Origin: Triglochin maritima
Taxonomy: Eukaryota > Streptophyta > Magnoliopsida > Alismatales > Juncaginaceae
Length of the DNA: 64,000 nt
Assembly (NCBI GenBank): GCA_963682175.1
Contig: OY821775.1
Location: 29,262,053 to 29,326,052, forward strand
Direction of reading: 5' to 3'
Positions 21,638 to 33,247 of this stretch are shown here, one piece after another (positions within the stretch are counted from its first letter, which is position 1; each line of letters starts with the position of its first letter). Made by a program: the position numbers and the translations under genes. The notes under the pieces are model-generated. The model was not told where the DNA came from, made no database searches, and saw only the letters and a program-made list of their open reading frames with translations.

Positions 21638-24450
21638 TTAGTTGCTCATCAAACAAACCCTCCAACCAAAAGGTGAGTGCATCAGAATGAGTTCTTCAAG
21701 CTCATTCGATGGATGCAGCAGACCTGCATCACTAAGAATGGGGCTTCTCCCCAAGTCATCCAACAAGGACCTCCCACCATCATTTAGATCATCAAGCATA
21801 AGCTCGGTCGTAGGTGGGTCCTTGTTGGAGTCAATATGAAGCTCAAAGGGCTCAATAGCCCTGGGACACGGGGTGACAACACCTTTTGGAATGGGCATAT
21901 GCTGAGGTGTGTCCCCCTCACTAATGGTCTCCAATGAATCATGCAACTAACACTCCCTTTGGTCATTCATGTTTGATGTCAGCTCACTATGTTGGATTGG
22001 AAAGACATGCAATGAGTTTTCACTGGGCCCACAAACATTCTCAACGGTTTGCATTGGTGCTAGGGGTGTTCGTTGATTTTGCGGTACTTTCTCTAATTGG
22101 CGGATGAGATTGAGATTTAAAGGTTGGTCCATGGGCTCCTATTGCCTACCAGAGTTGAACACATGAAACTCGGCACAAATGTTACCGAATGAGAGCTTCA
22201 TGAGACGATTTCTACAATTAATTAAGGCATTGGGGGTTCCCAAAAATGGTCTACCCTAAATCAAAGGTATTTGAGAGTGGGTGTTCGCAACAGGATTGGC
22301 ATCGAGGATGACAAAATCGACTGGAAATATAAAATCTCCAACTTTCATAAGTACGTCCTCGATAATCCCTTTTGGAATACGAATGGATCTATCCACCAAT
22401 TGGAGGGTGATCTTAGTTGGTTTCAATTCTCCCAAGTTCAACTGTTGATAAACAAAAAATTGGAGGAGGTTGACCGCTGATCCTAAATCAAGCAATACAT
22501 TACTCATGTTAGTGTCTCCTATCGTACACTGAATAGTAGGACACTCAGGGTCCAAGTATTTTGTGTAGGTGGGATTGGACAAAAGTGAGCTTACATTTGC
22601 AGCCAAGAATGCTTTCTTAGGAACAATGGTATTCCTCTTGGTTGTGCAGAGATCTTTTAACACTTTGGCATATTGTGGTATTTCTTGGATGACATCCAAC
22701 AAGGGGATGTTAACCTTCACTTGCTTAAACACCTCTAATATTTTGTCCATTGTGTCACTCTGCCTTTTCGTTAACCTACTGGGATAGGGAGCTTTCGGCA
22801 GGTAGGTTTTCTGCGGTACCTGAGAAGGAGCCGTTGGTGTATTACCATCACCCTCAGCCTCTTCTTCACCACCATTCCCACTAAGGGCTTGCATAGATGG
22901 TGCTGGTGGCAAGGAAATGTGATTGTCAACCTGCTTTCCATTCCTTAAGGTTACATTGGCATTGACATGGTGAACAAGTTCCTCCACATGGTTCACTTGC
23001 TGCCCCCGAGGTACCACATTCTCATTTTGCATGTGTTGTTGCTGGTACATGCGGGGGTTAGCCTCAGGCTTGCTAGGCAAAGACCCTCTCTCTCTTTCAT
23101 GTATATACTGAGCCAATTGGCCCATCTGAAGCTCTAGAGATTTGATGGTATGCTGATTTGAAGTGAGAACTTGACTTGTAGTTGACATAATTTTTTTGAT
23201 TGAGTTTTCAAGTCCACGAGTCAAGGTCTCAGGCGAATTGAATTGGGTTTCCATAATGTTGGAATTTGAGAAACCCGATTGATTGGTGATTTATGCTTGG
23301 GTGGTTGATAGGATTATGCATGCATGGGAGGTTGGTGTGGTTGGTTAGGTGGTCAAGAGGAGTTTGAAGGACCACCCGGGGCATTATTTTGGTTCCATGA
23401 AAAATTGGGGTGATTCCTCCATCCGGGATTATAAGATGATGAGTATGGGTCATTCCTAGCTCTATTACAGATGGCGTTGACACGTTCCATCTTAGGAGGA
23501 GTAGACGCACACTCAATTCCTACATGACCTTTCCTACCACATGAATGACAGGGAACTAGACCAGATGTAGACACATGAGGTGCACTTTGTTGGTTTTGGA
23601 GCTCAATTGAATCCATACGGCGCATTAAGGCCACCATGCGTGCCTCGGTGGCTGTAGTGGTATCGATAGAAAATGTTGTACCCGATCTAGTCGAGTTTGC
23701 GTTTGCAATCCTCGCTCCTATGCTAGATGATGCTGGGGATTCCCTCACACTCTCCCACTGCATGGTTTTCTCAGCGAGGTCTTCTAGGAAGGCCCATGCC
23801 TCCCTTTCATCCTTTCCTAAGAACTCTCCTTGACACATAGACTCAAGGAGCGTTCGGGACGGGATGTGAAGACCCTCGTAGACAATCTGACAAATGCGCC
23901 ACAACTCGATGCCATTGTTAGGGAATGAGGATAGTAGATCCTTGAATCTCTCTAAATATGCGTTAAATGTTTCGGTCTCAAGTTGACAGAACGAATTGAT
24001 TTCATTCCTCAATTTTTAAGTCCGATGATTTGGAAAGTACATTTTGAGAAATGCAGATTGAAATTCATCCCAAGTCCTAAAGGCATTCGCCTGGTTGTTG
24101 TACAACCACTTCTTTGCATCACCCTTTAGTGCAACAGGGACTAGCCTGAGATGGATGAAGTCTGTGCTAAGTTGTTGTAGCTTGAACATAGCACAAACCT
24201 CCTCAAATTCCCTGAGAAAGATATAGGGGTCACCCTTCCCAGTGAAGTGAGGGAGCATGGAAATAAATTGAGGCTTAACCTCAAAGTGGTTCCCATTTGC
24301 CTCTGGTAATATGATCCATGAGGGTAGAGAGGTACAACTCGGTTAGCATCGATCTCGTAGAGGTATGGGAGCCACAACAGGAAGAATAGGAAGCACAGGT
24401 GGAACAGGTGGGTCCAGCAACTGCTCCTCCTCACGCAAATGAGCAGCCAT
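21638..24450 (-). pseudogene. Element C gag-protease-C-terminal-domain pseudogene
   Basis: This is the best preserved protein region of this type. Gag starts near 24450; its capsid part has FTGKGDPYIFLREFEEVCAM (about 24247) and YFPNH (about 24028). The zinc knuckle CHSCGRKGHVGIEC lies near 23550, and NDPYSSSYNPGWRNHPNFSW follows. The next frame (23254-22256) holds LKSLELQMGQLAQYIH-like wording, NIPLLDVIQEIPQYAKVLKD and the protease with LLDLGSAVNLL (Athila proteases have Leu where retroviruses have Thr). After a stop the frame passes GRPFLGTPNALINCRN and a linker and enters the C-terminal domain (21966-21638) with TPCPRAIEPFELHIDSNKDP and PFGWRV. Breaks: early stop after LRDRC, stops near 24013, 23350 and 22256, and frameshifts. 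RT, RNase H and integrase are absent with no gap for them. Confidence 0.85.
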
Positions 24451-25068
24451 TGAATCCCGACTACGTGCAACACGAGAGGAGCGAGGCATCGAGAAATCGA
24501 CTACCGAACTAGGGTTGACGACACGCCTTGTAAAAAGGCCACTCTCGTCTCATGCCCACGCAAGCATGCACAAAGGTGCACACACACAAACTAAAACTTT
24601 TTTTAAAACAAAAAATGTGCGTAGAGGAGAGGACGGAGGGACACAAAATAAAGGGAATGACTCAGGAGAGAAGGGAAGAAGTCCTTATGCTATGATGGTT
24701 GGGTACAGGTAAAATCACACAAGCAAACAAGGCTCAAACAGTCCTAAGGTCGCTATAGGTCCTTACAGCTAGACGACGCCTAACTGCGAGGTCACACGGC
24801 CTCAACATGCCTCACCTTCCTAGGATGAGGACCACAAAGCCCAGCAAGTGTGTTAAGATCCGGACATCTCGTCTCTCATACTATCAACAGAGTGGGCAAC
24901 GCCGATCAGGCCATGACGGTCGGGATCGGATCACTCTCCTAATGCGCCCAAAATCCTTAGGGCCAATGTCTACTTGATTTTAAAATTAGGCTCTTGATTA
25001 GTGTGGTTTTTGGGGCGAAGGAAAAGGCGATGAAATCTCCCACCTTATCTTATATGGGATAACCCCTC
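24451..25068 (-). other. Element C leader, ending at a junction with element D
   Basis: This is the 5' leader upstream of gag, related to the leaders of D (27700-27990), E (32700-33000) and K (38720-41046). It ends at CCCCTCCTTA, about 25069, where sequence switches to the 3' non-coding region of element D. C's primer site and 5' LTR, and D's 3' LTR, are missing. Confidence 0.7.
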
Positions 25069-25926
25069 CTTATTTCTTATCTACACATGAACCCAAACCC
25101 CTACACTTAATGTCTCACAACAAGATTTAAAGGGTCCTTAACTACAACAAACTTCCTTAAGTTAACAGACACGAATTATTGACTCACTAGGTTCAGGGTG
25201 GACTTCTTTAAATGTTTGAACACTGAAACCCTATGATTACTCACCCCCTAAGGAAAACTGGGGTGCACCCTAACGACTCGATAAATCCTAAAGCCACTGT
25301 ACTAGATATCGTAATGCATCAAGTTCAAGACAATTTTGGGAGCTTTCTTTTTACTTTGTCTCTCAACGGTTTTGCACATGCTAAACACACGCAAAACCCA
25401 CAAAACATTTTCTTTCGCAAACACATGAAGATTTTGAAAGAAATGTGGAAATTTTAAAGCACTATATATCGATATTAAATGAAGCACGGTAACATGACCC
25501 TAACAATGCACACAAAAGAAAACAAAAATCAAAAGAAAAGACTCGACTATGTACACACGTAAAACATCCCCCACACCTACTTCATGCATTGTCCTCAATG
25601 AATGCGAGCAAGATACTACATGGAATTATGCATTGAAACCGGGAAGATCTCACCAACGTGAAGCGCAAAATGAAGTTTGTGGTTTTGTTGATGGACACAA
25701 CCCAAATTCCCCTCAAAACCTGTGAGATACTTAAAAAGGGCGACAAAAATACGTGAAAGAAAAGTGGCCCAAATACACAAGGGCTGGAGCCCACAACAAT
25801 CGATGCTCACTGAAGGAGTCTTTTATTGTACTTTTTTTCTTTTTCTTTTTTTAATATAACTATGTACAAACATAAGTTCCAATCTTCATTTGTCAAAAGA
25901 CATCAAATGGGAACCTCAAAAGTGGG
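25069..25926 (-). other. Element D 3' non-coding region, truncated
   Basis: The sequence starts at the block TCTTATCTACACATGAACCC and follows the same order as the 3' region of C up to the A/T-rich run at about 25830. It contains no coding frame. Confidence 0.7.
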
Positions 25927-27460
25927 TCAATGCACTTGGAAAGGGAACATGACACCACGTGGGGCCAGAATAATCATGCGTGGGCCCCCTTCACAAAGAG
26001 CACAAGATGAAATCAGAGGTTCATGAATTGGACGCAAAGGCGTCTCATACAAAGGATCAAACTGAAAGAGCTTGAACCTCTCAAGAGTTTGGGAAATAAG
26101 GGGCAACCGAAGAAGGGTTTCTCCTGTTGCGCTGCTAATGTTATGATCGTCAATCCAAACTCTCCAACCAACAGGCTGGTTCGTCGGACCGAGGTCAAGA
26201 ACCTCGTTAGGCATGTCCGACATGCCAGGCGAACAAAAAGTGGGTCTCATACCCAATGTATCCTCCAAGGAACTCCTAATACCCTCATGAGCTATTTAGT
26301 TGTTTGATGTTACATCATTTCCAAGGTGATCAGGAACAATAGTGAGAGGCAAACTCTCATTAGGTCGTATGAGATTAAGGGTACTAGGGAGCTCTTCCTC
26401 CACCAAAGGTGAGTCCTTAGGAGGTACAACAATAAGATCATGTGACTCAAGGGTCACGGGACAAAAAGGTAAGGCACAATCTTGTGCCGACTCATAATAG
26501 AACTGGTCCATGCTATTCCCAGTTGGAATCGAATCCTCCACCAAGTGATCGTGAATTGAAACCCCAAGTCCCTCAGACTAACTAGGAGTTTGACTTTGAA
26601 AGATTGTGCTTTGAATTTGTGGATGTAGCGGTGGTTCGATATCAAAAGATGAATCCTCATGTTGACAAGAAAGGTTACCCTCCTCACGTTCACGGAATTG
26701 TTGTGTCATTTGACTCACTTGCACTTCCATAGATTGCAACGAATTCAAGTTGGACTTCAATAAAGTTTGAGTTGTTTCCATGAACGTTTGGAGGGTTTGT
26801 TTTAAGGAATCATGTTTGGGGTCAACAGTGAGGTTCATGTTAGAATGTGGGAAATGTTGGAGTTGGGTGTTGATGGGCTGAGAATGAGTCCAATGATTTG
26901 AAGTGGGGTTTTGGTAAAATTCTGGGTATTCGGGAGGAGGATACTCGAGTGAAAATGAAGTATAAGAATTTGAATAAGAATTGTTTCCCCACGAATCCAT
27001 CACTCTCGGGTTGTACGCGGATGCGTAATGGTCATATTTAGTATTTTGGGAAAATGTATGCTCATACTCAGGCTCTGGGGGAACATAAGCACATTCCCCG
27101 ATAACATGACCACTCAACCCACAACAGTCGCACGGTACGGCACTGGAGCCACCGGTGCACTCATGTCGTCTACCGCACGCATGAAAGAGGTCCAAGTTTC
27201 TTGTAATGTCTCAGTTTGATGACCAACATAAGATCTGACATAACTAGATGGAGATCTAGCAGTCGGTGCCTCTCTCATATTACCCCAATATGAAAATCAC
27301 TCAGTCACACAATTAAGATTGTCCCAACCATACTGGGTGTTAGTCTGAGCCACCCCAGGTTGCATGGGCCCAAAATACCAGGAAGAATTGTCCTAGTCCC
27401 AACAATGATATGGATGGTCGCCCATGTAACCATCCATCTCAACAAAAAACTCTCGAGTCG
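25927..27460 (-). pseudogene. Element D gag-derived ORF with zinc knuckle and unknown C-terminal domain
   Basis: One minus-strand frame (27195-25927, two in-frame stops near 26578 and 26296) carries a complete CX2CX4HX4C knuckle, CDCCGLSGHVIGEC, then PPEPEYEHTF and YASAYNPRVMDSW (compare YNPGWRNHPNFSW in the normal gag), then the helical segment METTQTLLKSNLNSLQSMEV. The shared C-terminal domain follows: LGVSIHDH, YESAQDCALPFCPVTLESHD, LPLTIVPDHL, VGWRVWIDDHN, ISQTLERFKLFQFDP and the ending RGVMFPFQ. The start upstream of 27195 is frameshifted; its Trp- and Tyr-rich lead runs to about 27440. No capsid domain, protease or pol is present. Confidence 0.75.
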
Positions 27461-28537
27461 ACCACTCTCACCACCACAAGGCTAAACTCGCAAAAAGTGC
27501 TCGACTCGACCCTAAAATGCTACCAGAGAGTGTAAAGGGGAGGAGACTATAACGTAGAAGAAGGTGAGAAGAAGATGACTCAGAGGAGAAGGGAAGAATC
27601 CTAGAGCTAGCATGGGTAATGGGATCAGGTAGAAGCCTAACTAGCAAGCACAACTCAAACAATATTAGGCAATGGGTCCTTAGGCTAGAAGACACCTAAC
27701 TTCGAGGTCACTAGCCTTGACACGCCTCACCTCCCTACAAGGAGGACCACAATGCCCAGCAAGTGATATCATATCTGAAGATCTAGTATCTCCTACTATC
27801 GACAAGGTAGACAACGCCGATGAGGCCATGGCGGTCTCAACTAGATTACTCTCCTAGTGCGTCCGAAATCCTAGGGCCAATGTCTACTTGCTATTAGTTA
27901 AGGCTTGATTAAGAGTGATTTTTGGGGACAAGGAAAGGGTGATGAAATCCCCCACCTTATATTTTATGGGACAGCCCCTCCTTAGTAGCGTTTTGATCCT
28001 AGATCTAGCAATCAATCGCTCCAATCAAAACGCTCAACTCACTATTGTCCTGATGCAATTCCTACTAACTAATGGATGGGCATACAAGATGCATGAATGA
28101 GTGTAGGAAATACGTACCTCACGCTAGCGCTCAACAACTGAAGATAACGCTAAAAGAAAAGACGACTATATGCCTAAGTCAAGTTCATGATGCGTGACCT
28201 AAACAAATAAGAATGTCTAATCTTTTGCTTTGGATTTTAAGGCCAAGTTGATTAATGATCTGGGAGCAAACTAGAAGTCACAGCATGCAAAATATGGCTC
28301 CCAGATAACGAAAATGACAGAACTAACTACGAGAACAAATTTGAAAGCACGAAACCCTCACCAGGCCGCCAATTGGCGGTCCAAGACCGCTGATTGGCGC
28401 TCCTTATTGATGCTTAGATGCTCCCACTTCTCTAGTATCCTCCCCGTGCGCTTTAGGATCCCTGAAACTAATAAAAACTGGAAATAAAAAATTAAAAACC
28501 ACTCGAATCATCCAAACCAAGGTCTGGACAAAGCACC
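27461..28537 (-). other. Element D leader
   Basis: The leader lies between gag and the primer site and has no coding frame I would support. Near its start are two palindromes at 28364-28381 (GGCCGCCAATTGGCGGTC) and 28385-28402 (decayed), matching a pair in E's leader. Confidence 0.65.
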
Positions 28538-28555
28538 TCCCCAGTAACGACACCA
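28538..28555 (-). other. Decayed tRNA-Asp primer binding site of element D
   Basis: In minus sense TGGTGTCGTTACTGGGGA, next to the LTR. Compared with the site of element E it has four changes, all transitions of the C-to-T or G-to-A kind. Confidence 0.7.
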
Positions 28556-28561
28556 AAAAGT

Positions 28562-30097
28562 TGATTGATAGTTTTAATGAAACCGCAAGTGCACAACCGC
28601 GTTGAAGAGATGGCAAATACGGGTCGATCCACAGGGAGGTGTGTTGACTTTTTGTTTGTGCGAAGGCGAGTGGGAAAGAAAGGAGAGAAAGGTTGGTTAC
28701 ACTAAACTACACTACAATGCAAAAAGGAAATGGAAGATAAGCAATAAAACTAAACCCCATAGGGGGTAGAGAAATAATGTGAATATAAAGATGTGTGTGT
28801 GTGTTCACTTATGCTCCTCACAACATTTAGTGCATGAAATCATAAATCTAAATCCAACTTTGTCTCCACATGAAATAAGATAAGACTATATCGCTAAAAC
28901 ATAAAAGACAATAATTGGAATGAAGCTAAATGAACTCATGTATAAAGACTAGACCCTACTATGCCTCCACATGAAATAAGATAACCCAATATCATTAAAA
29001 CATACAAGGCATTAACCAAGATAAAGGCAACAATAGTACATACACTACAAATTGTGTTTCCAATATTAATTCCATCCATATCCTCACCTTATCATTCCCC
29101 ATAAAATAGGTCAACTACTCTAAGCATAAGCTTAGCTTCATTCAAGAACATTAGCATATCAAAGATAAGAGTGAAATCTCATTAGATGGTTATGGAAATC
29201 ATATAAGGCTCAAGGAATTATGATAACACACACCTAATACACAACATGATCATATCTCATATTTCTCCACCCCCCAAATGGGGATGGAACTACTCACTCT
29301 ACATTACACTACCTACATTAACAAAATGAAACATTATTCTGAAAGGAAATTTAACAAAGCAAGAAATAAGCATTAAAGAAGCTTAAAAGGAAAGGAAAGA
29401 CTAAACAAGCATGTACAAATTAAAAGGCAAGATTAAAAGAAACTAGAACAATTATTTTATTAACAATGACTCACATTGAAGGTAGCATTCTTCTCCACCT
29501 TGAGTTTTCCTTGAAGGCCTACTCCTTAGTAGAGAGAATGCCATCAAGCAATGGGTAGTTACAATGGAAGGTGAAGAGTTCTATTTATCGCCAAAGAAAA
29601 AGGCAATCCGGGACAATCTCCCGATGCGAGACTAAACATATACCAAAAATAGCCTAAACAAACACTCATACACATGCTCCAGAAAATTCACCAGATGCGG
29701 GAAGATTCGGACCGCCAATTGGAGGTATACAGGATCCGGATCGTGCTCAGATTTGTTGTGGGCTTTTCTTGGTATATTTTCTAGTCTTGGATGCATTTAC
29801 TTGAATTGTTGGAGATCCGACCCGAATAAAATTGCTAAAATACTCCCCATGATGGTGTGGAGTATTCTATTTTGCTCTTAGGTCCTTAAGTCTTACGTTC
29901 AGGTCCTTCTCCCTTGCATCTTAGTCCCCAGATCTCACAATTCAGTCCTTTTTCCCTGCTTTTAGGTCCTTTTATGCTTCATCTCTTCAAACCTATTTAT
30001 TCCTGAAAACTAAACATAAAACTCATTACATAACATTGTTTATGTGAAAAGATAGTTCATATAAGGTAGAAATATAATCATGAAATGATGTCAATCA
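28562..30097 (-). mobile_element. 5' LTR of element D
   Basis: In minus sense it runs from TGATTGAC (30097) to ...TATCAATCA (28562), directly before the primer site. The TATA position reads CTATTTATC, decayed. A single palindrome of the GACCGCCAATTGG type remains near 29709. Its outer end is joined to the inside of a C-type LTR (30098 on), which D evidently entered. Confidence 0.85.
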
Positions 30098-30668
30098 GTC
30101 TTCCTATGGGCACAAGTTGAGGTAGTGTTTTCATGTATGGGAGGTGTCTACTTATCATGGCAAAACCCATCAATTCAATCACTAACCTATTTGATTAACA
30201 TTCATAAACACAAGCTGGTCATTTAAGAATCTAAACAAGCATGAGAGGTGTCTTAAGATTTGTGGCAAAACCCATCTAGTGAAGTGGTCTATTCTAACAA
30301 GCAAGCATACATTCATATTAATCAATACATTTCAAAATAAAACATTCTTCCATTTTTAATTGCATATATGAGTATCATCTCCACCCCCCAAAAGGGGAGT
30401 CGTTTTTCTCATTAAACATTAAACTAACTATTAGACTAATATAAGAAAACATATTGACTAAGCTAGATTTAATAAAAGACAATTAAACTAAACATGCAAG
30501 AACTATAAAAGAAGCAACAAAAAAAGGAAAACTTTATTGATTTCAGACTCACAATACCAGTAGCATCTCCCAACTTGAGTTTCTTGCTTCAAGGTTTTCA
30601 GTTCAAGTAGAGAGAATGGCCACCAAGCATTGAGTGATTACAATAGAAGGTGAAGAGTTCTATTTATA
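30098..30668 (-). mobile_element. Fragment of a C-type LTR
   Basis: The sequence matches element C's LTR from GTCTTCCTATGGGCACAAGT (18874 in C) up to the TATA region TTCTATTTATA, where it stops. Insertion of D on the left and the K/E junction on the right cut it. Confidence 0.75.
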
Positions 30669-30705
30669 GCAACAATCCTCGCTCACATGACCGACCATAC
30701 CAAAC
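30669..30705 (-). pseudogene. Gag zinc-knuckle scrap left of the E LTR (target site)
   Basis: Together with the sequence right of the LTR at 37692, this 37-bp scrap reads across a gag zinc knuckle: SCHRF on the right side, then GMVGHVSEDC in the scrap. It ends in CAAAC, the same 5 bp that follow the LTR at 37692-37696. The same 32 bp occur again at 36264-36295. Confidence 0.65.
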
Positions 30706-32119
30706 TGATTGACATCATTTCATGCTTATATTTGTATCTTATATCCATTATCTTACACCTAAGCAATGCTACGTGATGAGTTTTATGTTTAGTTTTCAAG
30801 AATTAAGAGGTTTGAAGAGAAAAGCCATGAAAGTACCCAAAAGCAGGAAAAATGACTTAATTGTGAGACCTGGGGACTAAGATGCAAGGGAGAAGGACCT
30901 GATCGTAAGATCGAAGGACCTATGAGCAAAACAGGAAACTCCACACCATCGTGGGGAGTATTTTGGCAATTCGATTTGGGTCGTAACTCCAACAAACCAA
31001 GTAGATGCAACCAAGACCAAGAAATACTTCCAGCTAAGCCCAACACAAAAAGCAGATGGATCTGGGCCTTATAGACCACCAACTGGCGGTCGGGAACCCC
31101 CAATTGGCAGTCTGGATCATCCCAGATCCGCTAAGATTTTGCCTGGACTTGTATTAATGTTTGTTTAGGCTATTTTTGGTATTGGTTTAGTCCCACATCG
31201 GGGGATTGTCCCGGATTAGCTTTTTCCATGCCTATAAATAGAACTCTTCACCTTCCATTGTAATCACCCATTTCTTGGTGGCATTCTCTCAACTAAAGAG
31301 TGAGCCTTGAAGCAAAAACTCAAGGTGGAGAAGAATGCTACCTTCAATGTGAGTCATTTGTTAATAAAATAATTCATCTAGTTTCTTTTAATCTTGTCTT
31401 TTAATTTGTGCATATTTGTTTAGTCTTTCCTTTCCTTTTATGCTTCTTTAATAGTTCTTGCTTGAGTAGTGTTGTTTTATTTCACTATAATGATTCATTT
31501 TGTTAGAGTAGTTAGTTTAAATATGTGTGAGTAGTTCCATCCCCTTTGGGGGTGGAGTAGATGTATGTACATGTTATGTAGGTGGTATGAATGCTAGATT
31601 TTATCGTTTGTGAGAGATATTAGTATGATTGCTTGAATTAATAAGAACTTTACTTGATGGTTTCTGCCATAGTTAGGTACACTCCATGCTCGTTATGTTC
31701 TTAATAAGAACCTTGCATTGCTCATATTAATCACCTAGGTTAGTATTGTAAATGATAGGTCTTGTCATGAGGTAATTCTTATGCATGAACAAACACTAAC
31801 CACACTTGAGCTTATTGTATGCATTCAACACCACACTTATTTCATGTGCACACACACACACTCAACCCCTTAGGGGTTTTAATTCCTGTGTTTTTATCTT
31901 CTTCATTAATTTTTTAGCTTAGTTGTTTAGTGATTTCATTTCAGCTTGCTTGTTTACTAGCTTAGATTAGTGTAGTTTAGTGTAAAACATCATTCTTCCC
32001 TTTCTTTCCACTCGCCTTTGCACAAACCAAACGTCGACACACCTCCCAGTGGACGACCCGTATTTGCCACCACTTCAACGCGGTCGTGCACTTGAGGTTA
32101 ATATAAAATGATCGATCCA
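30706..32119 (+). mobile_element. 5' LTR of element E
   Basis: The LTR runs from TGATTGACATC to GATCGATCCA. The TATA box CTATAAATAGA is at 31232-31242. Two palindromes, 31074-31091 and 31096-31113 (the second decayed), precede it. The leader-side end has the GCGGTCGTGCACTTG block before the primer site. Confidence 0.9.
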
Positions 32120-32124
32120 ATTTT

Positions 32125-32142
32125 TGGCGCCGTTGCCGGGGA
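32125..32142 (+). other. tRNA-Asp primer binding site of element E
   Basis: TGGCGCCGTTGCCGGGGA lies 5 nt after the LTR. It is complementary to the 3' end of plant tRNA-Asp and is the primer usual in the Athila/Tat group. Confidence 0.85.
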
Positions 32143-33247
32143 GGTGCTCTGTCCACACACTGGTTTGGACGATTCGAGTGGTTTTAATTTTTTGTTTTTT
32201 TAGTTTTTGTGTGTTTCAGGCATTCTGAGGATCAAGGGGAAGCGACTGGAGGAATTTGAGAGCCAATAACGCAAAACCGACCGCTAATCAGCGGTCTGGG
32301 ACCGCCAATTGGCGGCCTGGTGAGCCTCATTTTCTCTTTGTTTTGTTCTGGTTGCTTGTTGGTTCATTTTTGTTATCTGGGAGTACCATTATGCATGCTC
32401 TGACTTCTAGTTTGCTCCCAGATTTAATTTCAATCCCCTTCAATCAACTTGGACCATAAAACTCAAAGCAAAAGATCAGACTTCTTGCCATGTAGGTCAT
32501 GTAATGTGTAGACCTTGCATGCATTTGTCTTTTCTTTGCTTTACATTTTGTTGTTGATTGCTGGCGTGAGGTACGTGCATCCAAATCTCTCATTCATGCA
32601 TGTTTCGATCATGCATTAGTTAGTAAGGTGCATCGGGACAAGAGTGAGTTGAGCGTTTGATTGGAGTGATTGATTGCTAGATTTAAGCTCAAAACGCTAC
32701 TAAGGAGGGGATGTCCTATAAAGATAAGGTGGGGGATTTGATCACCCTTTACTTGGCCCCAAACATCACGCTTAATCAAAGTCTTAATTCTAAAAGCTAG
32801 TAGACATTGGCCCTAAGGATTTTCGACGCACTAGGAGAGTGATCTAGTTGAGACCCTCATGGCCTGATCGTCGTTGCCTACCCTGTCGATAGTAGGAGGT
32901 ACTGGATCTCCAGATCTTGTATCACTTGCTGGGCATTGTGGTCTTCCTTATAGGGAGGTGAGACGTGTCGAGACTAGTGACCTCGAAGTTAGGCGTCCTC
33001 TAGCCTAAGGACCCATTGCCTTACATTGTTTGAGCCGTGCTTGCTAGATTAGTCTTCTACCCTCTACCATTACCAACGCTAGCTTTAGGGATTATTCCCT
33101 TCTCCTCTGAGTCATCTTCTTCTCACCTTCTTCTACGTTATAGTCTCCTCCCCTTTACACTCTCTGGTAGCGTTTTTAGGGTCGAGTCGAGCACTTTTTA
33201 CGAGTTTAGCCTCGTGGTGGTGAGAGTGGTAGACTCTAGAGTTCTTT
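32143..33247 (+). other. Element E leader with paired hairpins
   Basis: Two near-perfect palindromes, GACCGCTAATCAGCGGTC (32279-32296) and GACCGCCAATTGGCGGCC (32300-32317), lie about 140 nt after the primer site. The rest matches the leaders of D and C in blocks, including TCTGAGTCATCTTCTTCTCA near 33108. Small ORFs here do not agree between copies. Confidence 0.65.

Noticed and set aside
32125..32142. tRNA-Asp-like sequence as a tRNA gene
   Set aside because: Only the 18 nt complementary to the tRNA 3' end are present, next to an LTR; this is a primer site.
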